64,000 bases of DNA from Xestospongia bergquistia. Its lineage: Eukaryota; Porifera; Demospongiae; Haplosclerida; Petrosiidae. Positions 1-12,700 of the stretch are shown one piece after another (the first letter of the stretch is position 1; each line of letters starts with the position of its first letter). A model generated the notes under the pieces. That model ran no database searches. It saw only the letters and a list, made by a program, of their open reading frames with translations, and was not told the origin of the DNA. The DNA is taken from assembly GCA_963965975.1 (NCBI GenBank), contig OZ014419.1, positions 1,860,001-1,924,000 on the forward strand. The letters are read 5' to 3'. Both the position numbers and the translations under genes were made by a program.

Positions 1-92
1 CCTCTCAATAAATCAGCTCCTGCTGAAGTAGCTGGAGAAAGATGTAAGTTAATTGTATTGTAGTGTCGTTAATTTAGTTATACTATACTTAG

Positions 93-1727
93 CTGGTTGG
101 ACGGAGAGATTAGCCAGTCTTTCAGCAGTCAAAATCGATGAAGATCTCTCTCCAAGCTTAGAAAGAAAGAAAGTTGCTACAGTTCGACGACATCAATCTC
201 TTATAGTATCTCCAACTCATACCAAAGAGAGTCCACCATTTGAGCAGATTGTAAAGATGTTAGCAAATAAAAGAGCCACTGATGGTCGACCTGATGATAT
301 TAAGGTAAGAATTAAACTCAATGTAATTGTCTTGTTATCAAGTGCTCTAGTTAATGACACACAATCAGTTAGTGGAAGAGAAACATGCAGTACAAAAGGC
401 ACTACTTCACTATGAGAGAAAACATGGCAGACCAGTAAGTGTGCTTGATAGAGAAAAAATAGAGACAATTTATTTGATGGTACTTTATTACAGCAAAATT
501 CTGACAACAAGAATGTAATGAGGCCAATTTATAATTATTATAGAGACATTAAAAAACTACTGTCAGTACATGAGGGCAGACAAAGAGTATGTTTATTATA
601 TGTTTTGTTAATAATATATTATTGTTTTTCTCTTAGGGATTACTAAGTCAAAGTACAAATGAAGGTATTATTTTATACTAATAGTTTTAATGTTGTAATG
701 ATGTGTTAATAGAATTGGGAGTGACCGGTGATAGTTTTGGTTCTCTTAGTCTCCTTCATTCATCATTGGCACATTCACTACCAACAGCACCACCACTGAC
801 TCTACCTGAACTATATAAAGAAGTAACACTCAGTAAAACTATACCAGCTACTACAACAACTAATCACGAAAGACCTTCCATAAAGAAAGGTGATCATAAT
901 GTACATTCTTGATTTATTAATATAGTGTCATTGTTCTTAGATTTACTGCCATCAAAACCAATTAAAAGGCATAAACCAACTCTTAGTGCACCTGAGGCAG
1001 TTCATTTCTCTGGCAGGAAGTCCAGGAGTCAAAATCAAATTACATCTCCTCCCCCTCTTTCTCCGCTAGTATCTGATGATATCAGACGAAGTAATAGTAA
1101 AAGTGCTAGTACTAGTCAAGTTCCTAAAGTATCCAACAATGAATGGATGAGTAACGAAGAAATACAGAAAGCTTCAGTGTATGAAAAATGGATGGATGAA
1201 TGCATTAATGAATAGACAGATACTTTTATGATGGATGAATGAATGGATGAATGGATAGATGAATAGAATGAGTTGTATGATGGATGGAATAATGGGATGA
1301 ATGGATGGACTTGTGGATGGATAAATGGACTTGTGGATGGATAGTTTTAAATATTGTAATTCTGTAGAACGGAATTGCATCATCAATTGTTACTGGCACA
1401 AACAAAGAAGAAAGAATTACGAAAAGAACTACGAGCATTTGAGAATGAATTTCTAACCAAACACAAAAGGTAAACACACACACTCTACATATTGAACAAT
1501 AAAATAAATGTCTTTTTATAATAGACCTGTTCAGAAAGATGACAAAAAGACAATGTATAAACAATATATTGATTATCGAGTGAGTTATAATATTTTATTA
1601 GTTGTTACACAACAATATACAATATAAAATGATATTATACAATCCATTTTCTTTATAGATGGTTAAAGTAAGGTTGTCATTATTAGATACTCTATTGTCA
1701 AAATGGGAACCTCAACACACAATTTAA
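93..1727 (+). CDS. FAM13: FAM13 family protein, C-terminal part (5' end outside window)
   Basis: Eight or so exons read in phase; the gene starts before base 1. Clear exons are 93-304, about 368-434, 494-595, 713-889, about 941-1180, about 1366-1470, 1525-1578 and 1660-1727, ending at TAA 1725-1727. Recognisable FAM13 C-terminal blocks are QKALLHYERKHGRP (around 375-434), MRPIYNYYRDIKKLLS (around 518-570), KKELRKELRAFENEF (around 1405-1450) and VQKDDKKTMYKQYIDYR (1528-1578). These are the paired helical/coiled-coil repeats of vertebrate FAM13A/B/C. Those vertebrate proteins may carry an N-terminal RhoGAP domain, and whether this gene does cannot be seen here. The central exons are Ser/Pro/Thr-rich and low in complexity. 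A poly(A) signal AATAAA lies near 1848. Exact borders of the middle exons are uncertain. Confidence 0.8.
1190..1345. repeat. ATGGATGA-type minisatellite in a FAM13 intron
   Basis: Degenerate tandem copies of ATGGATGA / GGATGAAT / TGTGGATGGATA run through this stretch. It lies between the FAM13 exon ending near 1180 and the exon starting near 1366. Short open frames on both strands here come from the repeat. Similar GGAT-rich runs recur at about 20085-20165, 23720-23850, 27330-27350 and 60000-60040. Confidence 0.85.
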
Positions 1728-2370
1728 TGTAGTCTTTACAATATATTACTTACTATAATGTTTATATATTGTTAGTGTATTCCTATATTATGTGTATGTA
1801 TTGTTTTGTATCACAACATTATATTTTTGAATTCTATTTTATTTTAATAATAAAGATCTCTATTACTATTAACTATTAATTTTGTAATCTAGAATAGTTT
1901 CAATATATTAATCCAATAAAGGAGCATATACACACTCGCTATATTATGTAGTCATTTCATCCCATCAATAACTAATCCTATAGCTACCAACTACAGACAT
2001 GCAATACAATTGTTTTTCAATATGCAATTATGGTATCACATTACAGTAGTTAACGAGTAATTTGTTCTAAATTAATTTAGTTCATCAACTCAGTCACGTC
2101 AGGAAATTATTGACCAAATAAGACATTGAAACAAAACTACAATCATTTTTTATTTTTCTTCTTAACAAAAAAAACAACATGACAGTAAAAATAAGACAAA
2201 TGACAAAAATCATAATAAAATACTCAATTTGAGTATCAAAAAGGTCCCTAATTGTGCACAACATCAACCAGTATGCTGTTCAATACAGTACAAGCATATG
2301 ACAATATGTAATATAATAATAATTTAGCAGGGCAATTTTAAGTCTTTCATTTCAAGAATTAAAGAAAATG
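1728..2370. other. Intergenic, tail-to-tail (FAM13 / epsin)
   Basis: AT-rich sequence between two convergent genes. It holds the FAM13 poly(A) signal region near 1848 and, for the minus-strand epsin, a TTTATT-rich 3' UTR. No coding structure was seen. Confidence 0.6.
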
Positions 2371-5088
2371 CTATGAAAAAGGATTAAAAGAATTATTGGA
2401 ACTGGGACCTTGAGATGCTGGCAGCAAAGGAGGAGGGAGGGGATCTGCCGAGAGTAAAACCCATGGATTAGTGATATAATGAAATGTTATACTCACCAAA
2501 GCTATTTTCCATTTTCAACTGAGCCAGTGTAGGCGCCGGTTGCTTGGCTCCCTCAAATGGATTGGTTGAACGGCTGGTGGGTGGAGCGATTGAAGTGATG
2601 CCAAATGGATTGATTGAAGTGGGAGGAGGTAGTGGAGCTATGAGAGTGTCTAAATTAACAAGAGGTGCATTAGAACCCAAGAAAGACTCCTCCACTGTGG
2701 GTTTCTAAAGAAAGAATAGTTATTAAATGAGCAGACAAATATGGTAGTAATTTTACTAATTTACTGTATGTATTTTATAACCATTGCCACACCCACTTTA
2801 AGTTGTTCAATATATAGTATTGTAATGCATGCCATTTGCATCAAAACATTCTAATCAAAGCATCATCAGCATTACACTATACAGTTATACTGTTATTAGA
2901 CCCCATCTCAAACCTAAACCCTAAACACTTGAGAATATGATGAAAAGGGAGTAGTGAGCCACTCCCATTACTTCAATATTAATTTTAACACAGGCAGTGT
3001 GTCTAGCATTGATACATCCATCCACAGTTTTCATCCACACAAACCATAATATAGCAGCAAGTAATGGCATCTTTACTTACATCATTAGTTGACTGTATTG
3101 ATTCAAGAGGAGCAGCAAAACCAGAGAAATCGTAAGGATTAGCTCCTAATGTTCCACCGAGACTCAATGGAGGGAGAGAAGGGATATCAATTGGATCAAT
3201 AGTAGTAGGCGCAGTAGTTGTGGTAGGAGTTGTATTAAAGGAAGTCCATTGACTAGAGGAAACAACAACAAGAAGTGTAGGGGACATAATAGGACAAAAT
3301 GTGTCTACACTCTATAATGTATATTAAATATACTCTGTCTAAAGTGTAGCATAGTTACTTTGAAGAAGTTGTAGCAAAGCTGTCTGAACCAAATCCAAGA
3401 GGACTACTACTGGTAGGACCACCCCATGGATCATTAGTAGTGGCTAAAAAAGGATCCTTAACAAATGGATCTGGAATACTGGTAGCTGGCTGGTTCCCTC
3501 CCCAAGGATCTATCTTGGGTTGACTAGCAACAGCATCATATGAGGGAGGAAGTTCATCATTAGGAACTGCCCATGGATCAGCTAAACCTGATATTGTTCT
3601 GATAAAGTTAGTGATAATCAATGACACATCTATACCTATTAGATCTGTCACACCAGTATTTGATTCTTCTTGATCCTGTTGTTCATCTGTTTCTGCTACT
3701 GTTTCTTGTTTACTGAGTTCTAACGCCATCTTAAGACTCTCTTCTTCTTGTTTCCTAACAATTGGTAAATAGAAAACTATTGAAATAGCTGGACAAGTCA
3801 ATTTTCAGAAGACAAAAATAGGCAATAAAGGAAGTGTTGTATTAACAAGTATTACCAACACAAGAGTGCAAAGGTCACCACTGATTAATTACTTTTGTTA
3901 ACACAGACACTACACTCACCTTAATTTGTCTTCTTCGTCAGCTTGCTCTTTTGACATTCTCAGTGCTAATTGAAGTTGAAGATCCTCTTCATCTTTTGCA
4001 TTTGGCCGACTTTGATCAATGTGAGGTTGAAAGGAAGCTGTAGGACTTGCGGTATCTCCAACACTAAGAGGATGATTGCTCCTATAGAAACAGAAAGTGA
4101 TATATAACTGTATATCAGAAACAAGCAGATAATAATAAACAACAGCTGTGTCATTCCACAACTCAAACTAAATAAAGATTGTGCAAGGCACCAATATCCT
4201 TTTTACTGATTATAATCATGACAGCACTTAACAAAGTGTAATGTATAGATTACCATATTTGGAGAACACTCATGCACTACTAATGACATTAACTAAACTA
4301 ATCATTCAATACCATACCTACCGGAATCACCATTAATGGTAAAACAAAAATATTTACTATACCTTTCTGGAGTGGTAGTTTGAGATGTTTGCCTGTAAAT
4401 AAAAATTATTAACATATAATGAACAGTGTCAATAGAAAGTACCTTGTGGCTGTAGCCCCAGTGGAATTGCTACCAAACCCAGTTAAAGCAGTATTACGTT
4501 CTCGTGCCTGAATGGAGGGAGTATGTTAATGATATTCATTACTATCATATATCATAAGTAATATGAGACTGTCAATGATGTAATAATGTATAAGGTAATG
4601 CTTACCAGTAAAGCTCGGCTCCTTTCATCTTGTAATTGTTGATCATCTTTTAATAAAGTAACTAAGTTCTTTGCCTTTTCTCTCACTAAACAATGGAGGC
4701 AGAGAGAAAGAGAGAGAGAGAGAGAGAGAGGGAAGGGAGAAAGAAGGTAAGGTTAAGAGGAAGATTCATTTCAAAACAAGACAAAAGAGGGTATACCTAA
4801 TTGCCCATTGTCCTTGCCATCCTTATCAATGAATTGAAAATCTTTAAGAGTTTCAATGGAGAATAAATTGTCTTTGCACTGCTGTACAACACGATCTGAA
4901 CCACTCTTCACTAAATATTCTAGAACAACCAGAGCCTAATATAAAAAAGTAGTATACAAAAGTATCACATTAATATATACACTAGTGATAATTTACCACA
5001 TTAGTACCTTATAAACATGACGCCAGTTTCTACCATGATCATTCAGTCTCTTCCAAAGCATACCCATTACTAAACCATATGCTTGACT

Positions 5089-5147
<59 letters not shown>

Positions 5148-5340
5148 TCCCTATTATTAGTGGATTTAATTCTTACACATGAAATGTAAATTCTGCTAAT
5201 TCTGCCATAACGGACCCAGACGGACCCCATGGATCATTAGAGGTAGCCTCTCGCACTTTCACCTCAGCATCAGTATAATTATAGACAACATTTTTACTAC
5301 ATAAAGATGAAAGATAACTATCTCTGTTGAGTTTTGTCAA
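2371..5340 (-). CDS. epn: Epsin (ENTH domain endocytic adaptor)
   Basis: Minus-strand gene with about ten exons. The 5' exons (about 5340 down to 4600) encode an ENTH domain: [20 protein letters not shown], then [39 protein letters not shown] and [24 protein letters not shown] binds PtdIns(4,5)P2 and bends membrane. Two ubiquitin-interacting motifs follow: [15 protein letters not shown] (about 3940-4000) and [15 protein letters not shown] (about 3700-3750). Then come several AP-2-binding DPW boxes (exon about 3358-3587) and NPF motifs for EH-domain partners. One NPF is at the very C-terminus (SFNPFS, stop at 2371-2373). The last exons are 2371-2444, 2497-2704 and about 3081-3252. Domain order ENTH-UIM-DPW-NPF is that of epsin, acting in clathrin-mediated endocytosis. 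The first codon is unresolved: the frame is open upstream of [11 protein letters not shown] without a certain ATG. Confidence 0.9.
5088..5144. repeat. (GA)n microsatellite ending in an epsin 3' splice site
   Basis: A near-perfect GA run on the plus strand is CT in the sense of the minus-strand epsin gene. Its left end reads CTCTCTAG directly before the exon with [13 protein letters not shown], so the repeat is the polypyrimidine tract and acceptor of that intron. Confidence 0.9.
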
Positions 5341-5345
5341 GTAAC

Positions 5346-5980
5346 AAATAACAATTCATGTCATTTTAGAGGAAACAAAAAATCAGCAGATTGCTGACGA
5401 ACAGATGACGTTAAAATAAACAGCAACTTCTAAAACTTATTGTAGACATATTGTGGATATTAGAACAGGGGCAGATCTTAGAACAACAGCAAGAAATAAC
5501 AATCGCTATACTGTATAATTCATTTTAAGGTGAAGTATTATAGCCAGAAAAGCTGACATAGTTTTACGTAAAATTATTTACTACAAACACTAAAAGATAC
5601 AACAATAACACGAATACGCACGCACATCTTACAATATACATCATAGATGTTAATTTAACATGTATGTATTTTTAATTGTCTTACAACTCTCGTCTGAATT
5701 TCGACATAGTTTCAGTTTTCAGGACCAGACACGGCCGATAACTACTCGATTACTTGAAGACTTTACTCTAGCAAAGGTTTCACAATTTCAGGTTTCTGAC
5801 AAAGAAAAAAGGACCCTTTCTTCCCCTCCTTTTTTACCAAGTGTACACAGGAAACCACTATCAAAACCACTCCCACAATAGTGAGACAATTGACAGACAC
5901 GCCTATTTATATGTGGAGGTGTGGCTGGAGTAGTTAACATTCTTGAAGGAGTTGAGCCCTGACTCTGAAGTGAATACGCA
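5346..5980. promoter_or_regulatory. Divergent intergenic region between epsin and calmodulin 1
   Basis: About 640 bases separate the epsin 5' end (-) from the calmodulin ATG at 5981 (+), so both promoters should lie here. A 73-codon frame at 5660-5881 has no family resemblance and is not called as a gene. No specific promoter motif can be asserted. Confidence 0.4.
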
Positions 5981-7528
5981 ATGGTAAGAATGTAACTAAT
6001 CGTTCGATGTGCAATTGCAAGATAGCACTGCATTGTGAAATTCAGCTAGTTTAAATGTATTAAGTAGAGAAATAATATCAAGTCAGCCAGTCCCTTTTGT
6101 CTATCAATAATAACATTAGTTATAATTGTTCAACCTAACCTTTAAAGTTCTATGTTAAGTCCCCTTGGTCACCAATGCAAAGTTGCAGAAGTAACTATTG
6201 CTCCAGCACTTGATATGCATATCACAAGTTCTGTTCTAAACTTTTAAAGATGTAGAATATCGAATACTAGAGCAGTATAGACTTTAAATAGTAAATAATA
6301 CAATCAAAAGAAGCCTTTATTCTATATCAAAACAAAAAAGGATATTCTCAACTTAAGTAACTTAACATGGTCCAATATAAAGTTTAATATATACTAGTGT
6401 TGTTTTAGTATGGTAAATTAGTTTTAGTTTTAGTTATAGTTTTCCTACTCTCTTTACTTTAAGTTTTAGTTTTAGTTATAGTAATGCAATTGAAAACAAT
6501 TTTAGTTATAGTTATTGTTATCAATTCTAAATTGTATTTTAGTTTTAGTTATAGTTCTTGTCACCAAATTCTTTTAGTTTTAGTTTTAGTTATTGTAAAA
6601 AATCATCATAATTAATTATCGTAATACTAATGAAATAAGACAACTATGTATCTCGTTCTCTTCGGGTGGTGGAGGAGAATAAGTAGCAGAACGCTCAAAA
6701 GAACCACTAAATGAGTTATCAGCCATTTGTTAATAGTACATGTGAACAAATGCCCCACCTACTTTAAGAAGTCACACCTCTGCTGAATACTGTAATAGTT
6801 TTGGTTAATACTGTACAATTTTAGTTTTAGTTTTAGTTAATGTCAGTCACAATTACAGTTATAGTTTTAGTTATAGTTAGACACCAGTAGTTTTAGTTTT
6901 AGTTATTGTTATAAGCACTATGGAGCTTGAATTTTAGTTTTAGTTTTAGTATAGGAAAGTGCCTTACTAAAATATGTTTTAGTTTTAGTTATTGTTAACT
7001 AAAACAACACTAATATATACTCATTATATTATAATTATAAAACTTCATTATAAAAATCAATAATCAGTAATTCTTTTCTTTGCTCCTAATTCAATTTACT
7101 TTTCAAAAATTAGGCTGAACTGACAGAAGCAAAAAAAGCTGAATTCAAACGTGCCTTCTCTCTGTTTGACAAAAATGGTGACGGCCATATCTCAACCAGT
7201 GAATTGGCTCAAGTTATGGCACAATTGAAACAAAACATGTCGGATGCTGAGGTGGAGGAAATGGTAAAATCAGTGGATATTGATGGAAGCGGAACAATTG
7301 AGTTCAATGAGTTTTGTGTCTACATGATAAACAGACTTAAGGGTCGTCGCCCTGAAGAAATCAGGAGGAAAACATTTGAGGTGAGTTGTAGTTGCACTTG
7401 TACAAGACATTTGACATACAAGCTTTTTACATTTTGTATATGTTATGTCACTAAATGTGCGTTCATCATTCATCATTGTCTTTTTTACTTATTGGTCATA
7501 CCATATATGTATTGTAACAGTTCTCTCT

Positions 7529-7585
<57 letters not shown>

Positions 7586-7881
7586 GTCATAGGAATGTGA
7601 CAAAGATGGTAATGGTCTCATTGGAGCAGAGGAATTCGTAGAAGTAATGAAACGCCTTGGAGATGACTCCATCACTTTAGCTCAGGCCACTGATATGATC
7701 AAAAGAGTCGATAAAGATGGCAATGGAAAAATCAGCTATGATGGTATGCATATATAGTGATGTCATGTACTATTATAAATAAACTTATTTAAACAACTAT
7801 GTATATGTTCTGATCTTACATTAACTTTAATTGTTTCCTTTACTTCTCTACACAGAATTTGTGATTTTACTGAAAAAATAG
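5981..7881 (+). CDS. Calmodulin-type four EF-hand protein (gene 1)
   Basis: Four exons: 5981-5983 (the ATG alone, followed by GTAAGA), 7114-7380, 7593-7743 and 7856-7881. They total 447 nt, or 148 residues, essentially calmodulin length. The protein begins MAELTEAKKAEFKRAFSLFD. It has four complete 12-residue calcium loops: DKNGDGHISTSE, DIDGSGTIEFNE, DKDGNGLIGAEE and DKDGNGKISYDE, each with Asp at position 1, Gly at 6 and Glu at 12. A first intron straight after the start codon is a known feature of animal calmodulin genes and supports this start. The sequence differs from near-invariant calmodulin at many places, and the C-terminus is EFVILLKK. It is therefore best called calmodulin-like (troponin C/centrin-type is less likely). 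Intron 1 (5984-7113) holds a hAT-like MITE. A paralogue follows at 9058. Confidence 0.9.
6395..7012. mobile_element. hAT-like MITE with 8-bp target duplication
   Basis: A 618-bp element has terminal inverted repeats TAGTGTTGTTTTAGT (left) and ACTAAAACAACACTA (right). It is flanked on both sides by the identical 8-mer ATATATAC (6387-6394 and 7013-7020). An 8-bp target duplication and a TAGTG terminus fit the hAT superfamily. The interior is filled with degenerate, same-direction TTTTAG units around a non-repetitive core (about 6600-6780). No transposase was seen, so it is non-autonomous. It sits in intron 1 of the calmodulin gene. Confidence 0.85.
7519..7583. repeat. (CT)n microsatellite before a 3' splice site
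   Basis: A CT run ends nine bases before the acceptor (ATGTCATAG) of calmodulin 1 exon 3 and serves as its polypyrimidine tract. Confidence 0.9.
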
Positions 7882-9057
7882 ATTAAATGGAATTCAGGAA
7901 AGAATGACGTATTCATTTACTTAATACAATCCCAAAATTTCTAATTTGAACTATTTTTTAATTTTATTTGACACTCTAAATAAAATTGAGTTTTGCTAGT
8001 ACTAGTAGTTGATATAATAATTGTAGTAACTCACACACAGTTTGAATAGTTCATTATTATAACAGAGTACATGTTTAAACAATAAATACTGATTAACAAT
8101 CGATAATCAATCTAAACTCTTTTCATATAGTTATTGAATATGTTCAGTCAACTCAATATACACATACTATAATTATGGACTATATTTACATTAAAGGAAG
8201 GCCTTTGTCTAATGGTACATGTATGTATAATGATGACCATGAAGCTTTTCCTTTTTTTATTCATTTTTTAAGTTGTGAAATGAGTTGAGTATGAGGATGT
8301 GTGTATGATTTGTATATTTCCAATGCCTGAAATGGGCTCATCTTTATTAATTCCAGTTATAATCAAGAGTTAATAGTTCTAATATATACTTTATGTTAAG
8401 AACAAATGGGAAACTCATAGCCATCAATGCATGTCAATTCCTAATGTAGTACATATATCTAAAACAAGCTGAAACCAGTTATGTTGATTCATCTGTAGTA
8501 ACAAAAATCAGTTAGTCAGTTCCAATAGTTCCTAGTAACAATAACTTTGGAAGTGCTAAGTCATTGTATCACTGCAATGAGTCAGCATTCAGCCCTTAAA
8601 TCTAGGTGTAAAGCACTGTTAGTGTCAGTGTCACAAGTAATTGCTTATAAAATGTATTAGTGTTGTTATTAGATTATACAAACCTCAAAGTCTTAATTAA
8701 CAAGCCCACATAGTGCAAATTGACTGCCCAACAACACTTTTTATGAAGCCTTAAAAAACTAAGGTGGGTGATTCATTTCTCTACTTGCCATGGAAACTGA
8801 AGGCATCATAAGGAATCTGTCATGTACTGAGAGAGTCAATGTTAAAGGAAAGGCTTTATAATTGTTACATATACTACAGTTCTACATGTTTAGATATCAT
8901 ACAAGTGTTAGTTCCAATCACGTGACAATGCTAAGAGCCACTCCCATAACAATTACTATAAATTTTTGGTTCCCAGCTCCTAGTGGCACCACTTTATCAG
9001 CCAGCCCTGAATTTGCTGTTAGTGATCTTTAATTCTGAACTAAAAAGCTAAAGAAAA
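7882..9057. other. Intergenic between the two calmodulin-type genes
   Basis: AT-rich sequence holding the 3' UTR of the first gene and the presumed promoter of the second. No exons or repeats with clear boundaries were seen. Confidence 0.5.
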
Positions 9058-9773
9058 TGGTCAGTTTAAGCAGAGTAGCAACACCACTGTATGTCACTAC
9101 TCAGCATTAACTGTACATACTGCAGCCAATATATGCATGTTGCTGCAAGCTAGCTCTTATATTGCAATATTTATATATGTAGCAATATTTTGCACCACCT
9201 ATGTGTTGCTCATTTATAACTATTTACTTTCACTAGGCAAAGCTTTCAGCAATTCAAAAGGCAGATCTCAAAAAGATCTTTGACAAGTATGACACTGACA
9301 AGAATGGAGAGATCACAGCTGCAGAGTTGAAGTCAGCCTTTGCTCAAATGGGATTTCCCATGAGTGATGTGCAGATTGCTAACATCATTGGAAAAGCTGA
9401 TACTGATGGCAGTGGTACTATTGATTTTGATGAATTTTGCGCTAGTAATGAAGCTCAATTAGCTGAAGACATGTTCAAGGTATGTACTACATTACAATTG
9501 TATCACTTTTCTTTCAATCTCACTCTATTACAGAAATATGACAAAAATGGTGATGGTTTCCTTGGACCAGATGAAGTTGTTTTGTTGGCTAAAGATATAG
9601 GATTTGGTAATATTACCATTCCTCAGGCCAAGAGGTTGATTGCAACTGTAGACAAAAATGGAGATGGCAAAATCAGTTTTGAAGGTAAGATTGTGCAATT
9701 AATCATTTGACTAGGTGGCATTATTCGTTATTTGTTTTCTATTTTAGAATTCAAATCACTGAACTCAAAGTAA
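9058..9773 (+). CDS. Calmodulin-like four EF-hand protein (gene 2, tandem paralogue)
   Basis: Four exons: 9058-9060 (ATG alone, followed by GTCAGT), 9237-9479, 9534-9684 and 9748-9773. They total 423 nt, or 140 residues. Intron positions and phases match the upstream gene exactly, and exons 3 and 4 have the same lengths (151 and 26 nt), so this is a tandem duplicate. The protein starts MAKLSAIQKADLKKIFDKYD. Loops are DTDKNGEITAAE, DTDGSGTIDFDE, DKNGDGFLGPDE and DKNGDGKISFEE, all with metal-ligand residues in place. The linker between the two lobes is shorter than in gene 1, which explains the eight fewer residues. Likely a calcium sensor with divergent targets; the specific role is unknown. 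Confidence 0.88.
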
Positions 9774-12700
9774 ACAAACAACTTCACAATTAATGAAGAT
9801 TAATTATATGAACAGTAGTTCAACAGTAGTGATTTTTATAATTATTCTTTAATTTTGTTATGATTGTTATTTTTAGTCCTTGTTATTGCATCAATTAAAA
9901 AATCACATTCACCATATATGGTAAAACTATAGGTTACTAATTTAGAGTGAAGCCATAAATTAAAAAGACATCTGTATACTCTCCAATATCCAGCTGCCAT
10001 GACAAAACCACAGTGAGGTTAAGGGTTGTATGGTGTGCCAATTATGTATCAAGCATGCTAAGTCAATTCACAGATAGTCCCTATGAGCTATCATGTACAG
10101 GATATTTATTGGAGACTTGACATATGTTGGTATGAATAAGATAGTACAAATAGATTTTTATAAAGTTACATTATCTCAATAATCCTTGATGTTAGAGTTG
10201 TTTGCAGATAATGTGCTAAAATGTAACGACACAAAAAGCATTTAGTTACCACAATGTACACATGCTTGGCACATGTTACAAGTAACCATAGCAATGTCAC
10301 TTCAGTTATAGATCGTGACAATGTATTACAAAAGAATAGTAATATGATCTATATTTCAATATAATAGTCTGTTGGAGCATAGATAATAGGGTCAAAGAGT
10401 TGTGAGGTAAAGTGCATGAAGATGTTTCAACATTGTAAACTAATTTCCTGACAGTCAAACGTAGTATACTAGTACACATAACTATGTTTACAGAAATAAC
10501 AAAATTCCAAATGGGCAATAATATAATAATTCTGTTTACTCTAAAAATAAGAAACCATGTAATTACATCATTGTTTTATCAACCAAGAGACTAGTCCATT
10601 AACAGAAAAAGTCTATAAAGTCTAAATAATTATAATATAATTCCTCATCACAAATATTATATATACAATATATTTCCTAATTAAACTCTACTAATAATCC
10701 CAGACCCCAAACCCTAACAACCTCTAATTCAACAATTGATAGATACGGGAAGATATATCTCATGATAGTGTGAAGATGTTGTTGATACTGGTATACAATG
10801 GAGCAGTGCTACAGTTGTTGTGTATATTATTACATATATATACAACTTTCTATATTTTCATAATCCAACAATAACAAAATTACTTAGTTTAACAAATGGT
10901 ATTGTTATAAATGTATATAGCTGAGTTTTGAAAGCAATCCTGACATTGTTTATGTAATAGCCAACAACTAATATCTGGACTGTCAGATCCGTGATTGTTT
11001 AAAATTATATAATTTCAGTCTCAAGGTAGTTCAGACTGGTCGTTTATGACATGGTTACTACAAGTAGTCAACAAAATATGCTACAAGGCTACTAATACAT
11101 AGCTGTATAACACAGTGATCAGTAATTTGTACTTTGTAATATATAGTAATTAATCCTGATATGTAAGCAAACTAATATAAACTGATAATCAGTTGATAAT
11201 TATAGTCCTTAAATGTACATATGTGATCAATTGATCAAAGAATCTGAAGCACCTCAGCATATAGGCCAAGTGAATTTTGATAAATTAAGTGTGATGAAGC
11301 TACAATTGAATTCAATAATTTCATTAACTTTATGCTATCTTAATCTCATACATTAAACTGAGTCTTGTTGTCTGAGTTTTCTTTGTATACTAACTGGTAT
11401 TATACTCAACACAACATCTGTCAATGTTATTTTAGCAACTGGCATTGTCCTATATTAGAAGATAATATCTACTAACATAATAAAAGGTTTACTACCTTCT
11501 CCCACTCTGGATATGAGGATTACTTAATTCCTTATCAGTAATAGGTGCTTACATCCTCCTATAAGAGCATTGGTGTAATTATCAAAGCAAAAATGTTTAC
11601 CTTTACAGAAAGATTTACGTTAATTGTGCCTTTATTTTGATTATACACTTGACCTGGGTTTAATTTTGTAGTAGTAAAATGATCAATCACACTGCAATCA
11701 GAGAAAGAGATAGCAGTGAATGTACCTTAAGAAATGTGTGGTTTAGCCAAACCTTTTCTCTAAATCAGGAGTTACTCTATTATATCATGGGTGTGTCTTC
11801 TTGAATAACATGACTGTGATCTAACAATAATAAATATTTCAAGATTTCAGCCTAAAAATGATTTACTAAATAAAGAATGTAGTTTTCCACCAAAAAAATA
11901 GAGAGGAGTCAACGGATGACATACTTTCCCTAGTAAACTACAAATGACTCTAAAATATTAGTCATATCTTTTAGTAAAATAGCAAACAAGATATTATAAA
12001 AGGCTGTTTGTACTCATAGTGAATGTATTCAGCTTCACCCTTAAGTGTCAAATACCAAAAGACAATCATTATTTAAAAGAATGTATCAAGTTCTAAAACC
12101 TAAATTACAAAAAATGTTAACAATTTATACTGTATACTGTACTATACTTTATGCACAATAGATATTATATTATACTATTTATATAAGTGCAATATGTCAT
12201 GGTGTAGCCACAACAGGAGTTGTTGTTTGTATTATTGATAAAACTCAGTAAAAGAAAATATCATATTAATTAACATTGCAAGGCCAATTAGTACTCCTAT
12301 GAGATCAATTCCCATGACATCAACTTGTACAAAATCAATTGGTCACGAAATCAATTTCTCACCTGGTCAACTGTGTGTTCCACGTGCCATAGTAGTATCT
12401 AATAAAGTGATATCCTCAATTTGTAAGAGAACTAGAGAAGAGACGACATCTATTTACAAGATCTATGATGAACTTTTACAGATCAATTGTAACCATCATA
12501 TGAATCTTAGAAGTTACAAGCTACAAAGGATTATAGTAGTTCATATATTAATTGCTACTAAACTGTAAACTATTATAAACATCTAATTTGAAAGTGAAAG
12601 TACCTTCCCTGTTTGTAATACAATTAATTTAAGCAATTTGTTTCATAGGAAATTGATCTTGTGATTTAATGGCAATTTGGCTCTTACAAGTTGACCTCAC

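Noticed and set aside
1174-1564. Minus-strand open frames opposite the FAM13 exons
   Set aside because: They translate the ATGGATGA minisatellite and the antisense of real exons; composition is pure repeat (HPSIH runs).
5660-5881. 73-codon plus-strand open frame before calmodulin 1
   Set aside because: No family resemblance, no splice partner, and it ends well before the calmodulin ATG; probably chance in promoter DNA.
6395-7012. Interpretation of the TTTTAG arrays as an internal telomere tract
   Set aside because: Units are degenerate, mixed with TTATAG, and enclosed by transposon ends with a target duplication, so a MITE explains them better.
12299-12568. 89-codon plus-strand open frame
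   Set aside because: Begins in a repeated motif found elsewhere, no recognisable domain, no Kozak-like context.
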